Assembly: GCA_013213915.1 (NCBI GenBank)
Contig: JABSRK010000078.1
Location: 1-8,572 of the forward strand
Source of the DNA: Planctomycetota bacterium
Lineage (GTDB): Bacteria > Planctomycetota > GCA-002687715
Length of the DNA: 8,572 nt
Direction of reading: 5' to 3'
Position 1 is the first letter of the stretch. Each line of letters opens with the position of its first letter. Below the pieces are notes generated by a model. That model made no database searches, was not told the DNA's origin, and saw nothing but the letters and a program-made list of their open reading frames with translations. A program made the translations under genes and the position numbers. Shown here piece by piece: positions 1 to 5,438 of this stretch.

Positions 1-2
1 GG

Positions 3-281
3 CAGGGCAAACTCCTGACCCCGCTGAATTTTCCCGCGCCCGAAGGGGTGGTCTGGCACCTGCTCCTGCCCGTCAGCAAGGGTTGGGGAGCAGGGGAGGA
101 ACCCAGGTTCGATCTGGCAACGCTCAGGGATCGGGTGGATCACATCAATGCCGAAGGCGGGGCCGTCACCCTGGATGTGCCCATCGCCGCGGATGGAAAG
201 ATCCCCGCCGCTGTTCTCCGCGGCCTCGTGGAATTGGGCAGGGACGTCGACAAACTCACAGATGGCGTCCGGTCCTATTGA
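3..281 (+). CDS. C-terminal end of an alpha-L-fucosidase-like (GH29-related) protein, 5'-truncated
   Basis: The open frame runs in from the left edge (first full codon at base 3) and ends at TGA 279-281, leaving about 92 residues. The visible part has a W-H-x-L-L-P-V-x-K-G-W-G stretch. It then has a segment (L-R-D-R-V-D-H-I-N-A-E-G-G-A-V-T-L-D-V-P-I, then A-A-D-G-K-I-P) that matches the end of the fucosidase barrel, where classical GH29 enzymes read roughly V-S-K-N-G-N-L-L-L-N-V-G-P followed by D-G-x-I-P. The change from L-L-L-N-V-G-P to V-T-L-D-V-P-I is typical of a diverged subgroup seen in environmental bacteria. The catalytic Asp and acid/base lie outside the window, so activity cannot be judged. 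An ATG-like start at base 48 is internal to the domain and is not the real start. The family call is from motif recall and is moderately sure. Confidence 0.6.
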   Translation, partial: QGKLLTPLNFPAPEGVVWHLLLPVSKGWGAGEEPRFDLATLRDRVDHINAEGGAVTLDVPIAADGKIPAAVLRGLVELGRDVDKLTDGVRSY

Positions 282-484
282 GGGTTCGCAAATCCGGGTA
301 TTGACGACCCTCATGTTGACCATCGAGCACCCGACCGATCTCGGTCCACGAAGTCCGGCGCGCGTTCCTGCCTCTCGCCATCGCGGTTCGGACGGCGTGG
401 TCCAACGGACCGGCACCCCCTCGCCGTGGGCAGCATTGTGAGAGCGGGGCTGGATCGGCCCGATTAGCGACCTATGATTCTAGC
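282..484. other. Intergenic region between the fucosidase-like gene and fabI
   Basis: These 203 bases contain no convincing gene; the open frames crossing them give arginine- and proline-rich shadow translations. A small inverted repeat, GGTCC-AAC-GGACC at 399-411, could end the upstream transcript but has no T-run after it. A TATGAT hexamer lies close to the fabI start and is listed separately. Confidence 0.5.
473..478 (+). promoter_or_regulatory. Candidate -10 box for a leaderless fabI transcript
   Basis: TATGAT differs from the TATAAT consensus at one base and sits exactly 6 nt before the fabI ATG at 485. That spacing would put the transcription start at or next to the A of the ATG. No Shine-Dalgarno-like purine run precedes the ATG, which fits a leaderless message. 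No good -35 hexamer is seen 16-18 bases upstream. This is inference from position and sequence only. Confidence 0.35.
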
Positions 485-1252
485 ATGCTGAAGGGCAAGA
501 CCGGCCTCATCCTGGGCGTCGCGAACAAGCGGAGCATCGCTTGGCACATCGCCCGGGCGGCTGACCACCACGGCGCCAAGATCGTGCTCACCTACCAGAA
601 CGAGCGTCTGCTGAGGGGTCTCGAGCGGATCCTGGAGCAACTCTCCGAACCTCCCCTGCTGCTGCAGTGCGACGTGACGGACGAAGGTCAGATGGACGCG
701 GTCTTCGCGTCCATCCGGGACCAGGTGGGGCACCTGGATTTCCTCGTCCACGGGCTGGCGTTCTCCAAGCGCGAGGAGCTCGAGGGGCCGTTCCACGACA
801 CCACCCTGGAGAACTGGCAGATCGCCATGCAGGTGTCGGCGTACAGCTTCTCGGCCCTGGTCCGGCGCGCAGTTCCCCTCATGGAGGGGCGTTCGGGCAG
901 CTTCCTCACCCTGACCTACCTCGGGGCCGAACGCGTCATCCCCCACTACAACGTGATGGGTGCCGCGAAAGCCGCCCTCGAGGCGAGCGTGCGCTATCTC
1001 TCGGCCGATGTCGGCCCCCGTGGGCACCGCGTCAACGCCATCAGCGCAGGCCCCATCAAGACCCTCGCGGCGTCCGGCGTGAAGGGCTTCGGACAGATGC
1101 TCGAAGTGGTCGCGGAGCGCTCCGCCCTGAAGCGCAATCTCGGCGCGGATGAGATCGGGGATGCGGCCGTGTTCTTCCTGTCCGACCTCTCACGGGCCGT
1201 CACCGGCGAGGTGATGTTCGTCGACTGCGGCTACCACGCCATGGGCATCTGA
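485..1252 (+). CDS. fabI: Enoyl-[acyl-carrier-protein] reductase (NADH), FabI
   Basis: FabI reduces trans-2-enoyl-ACP to acyl-ACP, the last step of each fatty-acid elongation cycle, in the cytoplasm as a tetramer. The 255-residue protein is the usual length and is a complete short-chain dehydrogenase/reductase of the FabI type. The N-terminal nucleotide-binding motif is G-V-A-N-K-R-S-I-A-W (11-20). The FabI-specific Tyr-x6-Tyr-x6-Lys pattern falls at Y145, Y155 and K162 (E. coli Y146, Y156, K163), and the S-A-G-P-I-K-T-L-A-A-S-G segment that follows is diagnostic. Ala92 occupies the place of Gly93 of E. coli FabI, as in Bacillus and Staphylococcus enzymes, so it is not by itself a sign of triclosan resistance. 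The start at 485 begins the conserved M-L-x-G-K-x-G-L-I-L-G-V motif; no Shine-Dalgarno is visible. The gene ends with TGA and converges on yjbQ across 24 bases. Confidence 0.95.
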   Translation: MLKGKTGLILGVANKRSIAWHIARAADHHGAKIVLTYQNERLLRGLERILEQLSEPPLLLQCDVTDEGQMDAVFASIRDQVGHLDFLVHGLAFSKREELEGPFHDTTLENWQIAMQVSAYSFSALVRRAVPLMEGRSGSFLTLTYLGAERVIPHYNVMGAAKAALEASVRYLSADVGPRGHRVNAISAGPIKTLAASGVKGFGQMLEVVAERSALKRNLGADEIGDAAVFFLSDLSRAVTGEVMFVDCGYHAMGI

Positions 1253-1261
1253 ACGATCGCC

Positions 1262-1277
1262 ACCGGGTGAGCCCGGT
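1262..1277. terminator. Stem-loop between convergent fabI and yjbQ, possible bidirectional terminator
   Basis: ACCGGG-TGAG-CCCGGT forms a perfect 6-bp GC-rich stem with a 4-base loop in the 24-base gap between two convergent genes; its last base is the first base of the yjbQ stop triplet as read on the plus strand. There is no T-run on either side, so it is not a textbook intrinsic terminator. Location is the main support. Confidence 0.4.
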
Positions 1278-1687
1278 CAACCCTCGGTGATCATCAGGTC
1301 GAGCTTGCGCACGTGAGGGGCGTGACGGTGTTCGAAGAGGAACAGCCCCTGCCACGTGCCACGGACGATGTCTCCGTCCGCCACGATGAAGGTCTCCGAG
1401 GTGCGGGTGATTGCCGCGCGGATGTGGGACGGCATGTCGTCCGGTCCCTCGGCCGTGTGCGTGTGCGACGGATCGCCGTCGGGAGCCGCGCGATTGAACC
1501 AGGCCTCCAGGTCCCGAGCGGCAGACGGATCGGCGTTTTCCTGGATCACCAGGGACGCGCTCGTGTGCCGGAGATAGACGCAGCACAATCCCTCATGCAC
1601 GCCCGATCGCCGGACCTCGTCCCGCACCATGTCCGTGACTTCGTGGAGGCCGCGCCCGCGCGTGTTCAAGGTGATCTGGCTTCGCAT
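1277..1687 (-). CDS. yjbQ: YjbQ family protein (UPF0047, secondary thiamine-phosphate synthase type)
   Basis: This is a small cytoplasmic protein of 136 residues, the usual family length. Conserved motifs appear in the family order: H-T-S-A-S-L (41-46), Q-E-N-A-D (49-53), H-x-H-x-A-E-G-P-D-D-M-P-x-H (75-88), G-T-W-Q-G (110-114) and E-H-R (119-121). The conserved histidines and acidic residues are thought to form a metal-binding active site in a trimer. Members can give weak thiamine-phosphate synthase activity, but the physiological role is unsettled. The ATG at 1687 is 7 bases after the stop of the symporter gene, with only a weak ribosome-binding site (no AGGAG), so translation may be coupled to that gene. 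It ends with TGA at 1279-1277. Confidence 0.92.
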   Translation of the reverse strand: MRSQITLNTRGRGLHEVTDMVRDEVRRSGVHEGLCCVYLRHTSASLVIQENADPSAARDLEAWFNRAAPDGDPSHTHTAEGPDDMPSHIRAAITRTSETFIVADGDIVRGTWQGLFLFEHRHAPHVRKLDLMITEG

Positions 1688-1694
1688 GGAGTCG

Positions 1695-3392
1695 TCAGGC
1701 CAGCGGCTTCGGGGGCCACGTCTTCAGGACGCCTTCTTCGCCCTCGGTGCGCGCGATGACCACGCAGCCGCACGAGTCGCTCCAGACGTTCACGGTGGTG
1801 CGGCACATGTCGAGGATGCGGTCGACGGCGAGCACGTAACCGACCCCCTCGAGCGGCATGCCGAGAGCATGGAGGATGATTCCCAGCATCACCATGCCCG
1901 CCATGGGAACCCCCGCCGCACCGATCGACGCAGCCAGCGCCGTGAACACCACCAGAAGCTGCTGCTGGAATTCCAGGGGCGGCATCTCTCCCTGCGTGAT
2001 GTAGATCTGGGCGATGAAGATGGCGGCCACGCATTCGTACAGGGCGGTGCCGTCCATGTTGACCGTGGCGCCGAGGGGCAGCACGAACGAACTCGTCCGG
2101 TTCGACACGCCGACCCGCTCCTCGACGCAACGCAGCGTCATCGGCAAGGTCGCCGAGGAGGACGAGGTCGAGAAGGCGGTCAGCAGCGCCGGACTCATGG
2201 CCTTGAAGTGACGCCACGGGCTCACGCGACCGATCAGCCTGAGAAACAGGGGCAGGGTGACGGCTGCGTGGACCATGAGCCCGGCGAACACGCACAGGGC
2301 GTACCAGCCCAGGTCGACGAAGACCTCCGGCCCTGTCTCGGCGATGATCTTGACGAAGATCGCGTAGACCCCTGCGGGCGCGAGCCACAGCAGGGTCCGG
2401 ACCATGAGCAACATCACTTCGAACAGGCCGTTGAAGAACGTCGACAGCGTGCGCCGCATGTCGTCGGACGGCAACCGGTTGATGAAGTAGCCGAGGAACA
2501 GCGCGAAGAAGATGAGCTGGAGGATCTTCCCGTCCACCATCGCCTTGACCGGGTTGGTCGGGATGAGGTTGCGGAAGAAGTTGAACAGGAAATCCGAAGT
2601 CGATTGGGTCGCCGTCTGCTCGAAGCCCTCCGGTTTGTCTTCGAGCGTGATGACCGCTCCGTCGCCGGGCGCGATCGCATTGACGATGATCAGCCCGACG
2701 ACGATCGCCAGCAGGCTTGTCGCCATGTAGTACGCGATGGTCTTGAGACCGAGACGCCCGAGTCCGGCCGACCCCAGGCTCAACATCCCTGCGATGATCG
2801 ACGTGAAGATCACCGGGACGATCATCATCTTCAGCGCATTGATGAAGATGTCGCGCATGAACTCATGGAGGTCGCGAACGGTGGATTCAGACGCGCCCGA
2901 GCCGACGTGATTCTCGGACGGCAGGCCCAGCAGGGTGAGCCCGCCGGTTCCCTCGCCGAGGGACAGCCGTGCGGTGTCGCCGTTAGCGGTGCTCTTTACC
3001 GAGACCCGGCCTTGCGCGTGGAGCGCGCGAATACCCGGGTGCGGGGTCTCGGCGCCGTTGATCGCGACGACCACCTCGGCCGCGGTCATCGTCCGCGCTT
3101 CGTTGGAGACCAGGATCGTGACGGGCCCCGAGCCTACGTCGGCTGTGAACGACGATCCGGCGGGGACCTGGAACGGCCCCGCCACGGATCCGTCAGCCTG
3201 CGCCGGCTGCGGGCTGAACGTCTCGATGGAGAAGTTCCGGAAGCACGACCCGACGAGAATCCCCACGCCCATCATGGACAGGATCCAGGTCGTGAGCGAC
3301 CGCTTCACGCCGCGGCGAGATGAGAGAACGTGGGGCGTGACCGCGATCGCGAGGCCGATGGCCACGAGCACGACAAGGGTGGTTGTGCCCAT
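1695..3392 (-). CDS. Dicarboxylate/glutamate:cation symporter (DAACS/SDF family) with an extra N-terminal helix and an inserted extracytoplasmic domain
   Basis: This is an integral membrane carrier of the GltP/DctA/GltPh fold that takes up C4-dicarboxylates or acidic amino acids with Na+ or H+. Hallmarks are all present: the serine-rich tip of hairpin 1 (F-S-T-S-S-S-S-A-T-L-P, 407-417), N-M-D-G-T in TM7 (445-449), hairpin 2 (about 487-503), and TM8 with D528, R531, T532, N535 and D539. The last five match GltPh D394, R397, T398, N401 and D405. R531 matches the arginine that holds the substrate side-chain carboxylate, so an acidic substrate is expected. At 565 residues it is about 130 longer than E. 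coli GltP. The excess is a hydrophobic segment at residues 4-22 followed by S-S-R-R-G-V-K-R, plus about 110 polar, Gly/Val/Thr-rich residues (about 56-165) between TM1 and TM2. Positive charges at 26-31 suggest that loop is cytoplasmic and the insert lies outside. The ATG at 3392 has AGGA nine bases upstream. Exact substrate is unknown. Confidence 0.9.
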   Translation of the reverse strand: MGTTTLVVLVAIGLAIAVTPHVLSSRRGVKRSLTTWILSMMGVGILVGSCFRNFSIETFSPQPAQADGSVAGPFQVPAGSSFTADVGSGPVTILVSNEARTMTAAEVVVAINGAETPHPGIRALHAQGRVSVKSTANGDTARLSLGEGTGGLTLLGLPSENHVGSGASESTVRDLHEFMRDIFINALKMMIVPVIFTSIIAGMLSLGSAGLGRLGLKTIAYYMATSLLAIVVGLIIVNAIAPGDGAVITLEDKPEGFEQTATQSTSDFLFNFFRNLIPTNPVKAMVDGKILQLIFFALFLGYFINRLPSDDMRRTLSTFFNGLFEVMLLMVRTLLWLAPAGVYAIFVKIIAETGPEVFVDLGWYALCVFAGLMVHAAVTLPLFLRLIGRVSPWRHFKAMSPALLTAFSTSSSSATLPMTLRCVEERVGVSNRTSSFVLPLGATVNMDGTALYECVAAIFIAQIYITQGEMPPLEFQQQLLVVFTALAASIGAAGVPMAGMVMLGIILHALGMPLEGVGYVLAVDRILDMCRTTVNVWSDSCGCVVIARTEGEEGVLKTWPPKPLA

Positions 3393-3590
3393 GGCGGCGC
3401 ATCCTACCCGCGACAGGCCTGACGCGACTCTGTTCCGTTCCGGCGCCGCGACGCGCTGAGAGGTGGGGCCATATCCTTTTTAATAGGTTGGAGTTAGAGC
3501 CGAGCTGATGTGACTCCGGTCGTGGACGATCACCATCCTCCTGCTCGCCGGTTGCGCGTCGCCGTACGCGGAGCTCGTGGATCGTCAGCC
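3393..3590. other. Intergenic region between lhgO and the symporter gene
   Basis: This 198-base gap separates two minus-strand genes and probably carries the symporter promoter. A short AT-rich island at about 3471-3487 (CATATCCTTTTTAATAG on the plus strand) stands out in otherwise GC-rich sequence and is the best place for promoter elements, but no clean -35/-10 pair can be defined. On the plus strand, 3514-3590 reads like the start of a lipoprotein (L-R-S-W-T-I-T-I-L-L-L-A-G-C-A-S). Its only nearby ATG (3508) is followed at once by TGA, and the frame then runs into the antisense of lhgO, so no gene is called. No T-run terminator is seen after lhgO. Confidence 0.45.
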
Positions 3591-4796
3591 TTACAGCGAA
3601 CGCTGGCGGACCGCCATCCGAGCGATCGTCGCTCCGATGCTCAGCGATGCGGTGGCAGCCGGCGAGGGTGCGTTGAGGACGTGGATCTGGCCGTCTGACG
3701 CGGCGATGCGGAAGTCGTGGACGAGCGTGCCGTCCCGTTCGAGGGCCTGGGCGCGGATGCCGCAGCCGGCGCGACGAACGTCAGCGGCGCAGATCTCAGG
3801 GACGAGGCGTCGCATGGCGGCGACGAATGCACGTTTACTCACAGAACGCATCCACTCAGATGCACCGGTGCGCCAATAACGCCGCGAGAGCCTCCAGAAT
3901 CCGGGATACGCAACCGTGCCGACGAAGTCGCGCAGCGAGAACGAGAAGCGACCGTAGCCGTCGCGCTTGAGAGCGAGGACGGCGTTGGGCCCGGCCGAGA
4001 CCGATCCGTCGACGTGGCGCGTCAGGTGCACGCCGAGGAACGGGAGCTTCGGATCGGGTACCGGGTAGATGAGGTTCTTGACCAACGAGCGGCGATGGGG
4101 GAGGAGCTCGTAATACTCGCCGCGGAACGGGACGATCCGAACGAGTGGATCGACGCCGCAACGTGTGGCGATGCGGTCGGCGTGCAGGCCACCGCAGTTG
4201 ACGAAGACTGCGGCAGAGATCTCCCCGGATGTGGTCGTGACCACGGTGCCACCGTCTGACCGGGTCGCGTTCACGAAGCTCTCGTCCGTCCGGATTTCAC
4301 CGCCCCGTGCCCGCACATCATCGGCGTAGGCGTGAGCGACCTGGACGAAATCGACGATGCCGGTCTGGGGGACCCAGAGCCCGGCGACTCCGGCGACGTG
4401 CGGTTCGCGTTCGCGGAGCTCCTCGACTTCCAGACGTTTCATGTCTTGGAGGCCGTTTGCCTTGCCTCGCCGCTCGAGCTCATCGAGCGCTGCCACCTCG
4501 TCGTCGGTCCCCGCGACCACGAGCTTGCCGCATCGTTCGTGACGGATGCCTCGCTCGTCGCAGTAGGCGTAGAGCGCGTCGGCGCCTTGGCGGCAACTGG
4601 CGGCCTTGGTCGAGCCCGGGGTGTAGTAGAGGCCAGAGTGGATGACGCCGCTGTTACGGGCGGTCTGGTGGGTCGCGATGCGTTGTTCGGCCTCGACGAC
4701 GACGACCTTCTTGCCGGTGTCAGCGACCGCGCGCGCCGTGGCGAGTCCGACGATGCCGCCGCCCACGATCACGACGTCGCAGCGGGTCGTCGGCAC
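3591..4796 (-). CDS. lhgO: L-2-hydroxyglutarate oxidase/dehydrogenase LhgO (FAD-dependent)
   Basis: LhgO oxidises L-2-hydroxyglutarate to 2-oxoglutarate with FAD and passes electrons to the quinone pool at the inner membrane; in E. coli it acts in glutarate/lysine breakdown, and elsewhere it clears L-2-hydroxyglutarate as a metabolite-repair enzyme. The 401-residue protein is the usual length. It opens with a dinucleotide-binding motif, V-V-I-V-G-G-G-I-V-G-L-A-T-A (8-21), and an acidic end of the second strand at E35. Family motifs follow: T-A-R-N-S-G-V-I-H-S-G-L-Y-Y (45-58), P-Q-T-G-I-V-D-F (143-150), F-V-N-C-G-G-L-H-A-D (198-207), V-P-F-R-G-E-Y-Y (222-229), and the C-terminal N-A-P-S-P-A-A-T-A-S-L-S-I-G (375-388). 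The start is GTG at 4796-4794, three bases after the TGA of the DUF3179 gene and in the same reading frame as it; a GAGGG run lies about 10 bases upstream. The gene ends with TAA. Translational coupling to the upstream gene is likely. Confidence 0.92.
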   Translation of the reverse strand: MPTTRCDVVIVGGGIVGLATARAVADTGKKVVVVEAEQRIATHQTARNSGVIHSGLYYTPGSTKAASCRQGADALYAYCDERGIRHERCGKLVVAGTDDEVAALDELERRGKANGLQDMKRLEVEELREREPHVAGVAGLWVPQTGIVDFVQVAHAYADDVRARGGEIRTDESFVNATRSDGGTVVTTTSGEISAAVFVNCGGLHADRIATRCGVDPLVRIVPFRGEYYELLPHRRSLVKNLIYPVPDPKLPFLGVHLTRHVDGSVSAGPNAVLALKRDGYGRFSFSLRDFVGTVAYPGFWRLSRRYWRTGASEWMRSVSKRAFVAAMRRLVPEICAADVRRAGCGIRAQALERDGTLVHDFRIAASDGQIHVLNAPSPAATASLSIGATIARMAVRQRSL

Positions 4797-4799
4797 GGA

Positions 4800-5438
4800 T
4801 CACTTGCCCTCGTCGACGCAGTGGCCGCACCACAGGACCAGCGTCTTGGGGTGGAGCTTCTTCCACTTGCCCCACGAGATAGCCTTCTCGACCTGGGCGT
4901 CCTCGAGCGCTCGGAGGGATTTTCCCGTCAGCTCTCCCTGCAGCGCCTCGCCCGTCTCCTGTAGCCAACGGGTGTCGGTTGCCTTGTCGTACATGATGAG
5001 GTTGCCGAGCTTCACGGCCCCGGACATCTCGAGTTCGAGAACCCTGTCTCCCACGCGCCGGTCATGAACCATGACCGTCTGCTCGCTGCTTCACCAGGAG
5101 GGGGCGATGGGAACGCCCCCGAGCCAGTCGTTCACGACCTGGTGCTGGTTGAGAATCATCGTCGGATACGCCTTCGCCTCGCCGTTGATGACGACGCCGA
5201 TGACGTTGAGACCGTAGGGGAGGGGGACGTCGTCCGCGGCGCGGAACTCGGGCTTGTCGAGGGCGGGCTTGGAGCCCTTGGCGCGGTACGGAATGGGGTC
5301 GGTCTCGAGCACGCCGCCCGTCGGGCTCGTCGTTCCGTGACCGTTCCCCTCCTCCGCAGGGGTGGGGTCGTCATCGCAACCCCCGACGAGGAGGGCGAGG
5401 CCCACAACGAGGAGCGTCTTGGCGGAATGTCTCATCAT
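4800..5438 (-). CDS. DUF3179 lipoprotein with in-frame TGA, candidate selenoprotein (Sec116)
   Basis: Function of DUF3179 is unknown; this copy should be an envelope lipoprotein. Read through the TGA at 5093-5091, the frame gives 212 residues. Residues 1-20 form a signal peptide with lipobox L-V-G-G-C and lipid-bearing C21, followed by D-D-D. The DUF3179 core runs from about 65 to 202: A-Y-P-T-M-I-L-N-Q-H-Q-V-V-N-D-W-L-G-G-V-P (90-110), D-R-R-V (126-129), M-S-G (138-140), M-Y-D-K-A-T-D-T-R-W (149-158), L-T-G (170-172) and H-P-K-T-L-V-L (196-202). The family normally reads Y-C-P-L-C-G-T-A-V-V-F-D-R in the middle. Here it is W-(TGA)-S-S-E-Q-T-V-M-V-H-D-R, so the TGA sits on the first Cys and the second Cys is Glu. 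A W-C-G-H-C motif lies at 203-207. ATG at 5438 overlaps the previous stop as ATGA (the adjacent ATG at 5435 is also possible); an upstream ATG at 5513 only adds out-of-frame overlap. A nonsense mutation or sequencing error is the main alternative. Confidence 0.82.
5052..5088 (-). promoter_or_regulatory. Candidate bacterial SECIS element
   Basis: In mRNA sense, CGGUCAUG-GUU-CAUGACCG (5077 down to 5059) is a perfect 8-bp stem with a three-base loop starting with G. The loop begins 21 nt after the UGA at 5093-5091. Bacterial SECIS elements sit directly downstream of the Sec UGA inside the coding region, with the apical loop roughly 16-37 nt away and a G in the first two loop positions; these features fit. 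A lower helix can form between 5088-5084 (CAGCG) and 5057-5052 (CGCGUG, one bulged G), with an asymmetric internal loop of 6 and 1 nt. A bulged U in the apical stem, as in E. coli fdhF, is not seen. No folding energy was computed. Confidence 0.6.

Noticed and set aside
399..411. GGTCC-AAC-GGACC inverted repeat as a terminator
   Set aside because: It is only 5 bp with no T-run and lies more than 100 bases after the upstream stop; too weak to call as a feature.
464..1027. A 187-codon open frame on the minus strand opposite fabI
   Set aside because: It is the antisense of a complete, motif-rich FabI and resembles no known protein.
1629..3323. A 564-codon open frame on the plus strand opposite the symporter gene
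   Set aside because: Its translation is a low-complexity Arg/His/Asp/Glu/Gln-rich series typical of antisense frames in GC-rich DNA; the minus strand holds a clear symporter.
4800..4802. Second Sec codon: the TGA between DUF3179 and lhgO, which are in the same frame
   Set aside because: The DUF3179 domain is complete just before it, LhgO has its own complete N-terminus right after it, and no suitable hairpin is apparent. It reads as an ordinary stop.
4800..5072. A separate 90-residue protein starting at ATG 5072
   Set aside because: It has no start-site features, begins inside the hairpin stem, and is the second half of the DUF3179 domain in the same frame as the first half.
5091..5093. TGA read as Trp or Gly by an altered genetic code
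   Set aside because: The fucosidase-like gene, fabI, yjbQ, the symporter and the FG-GAP gene all end properly at TGA at the expected family lengths.
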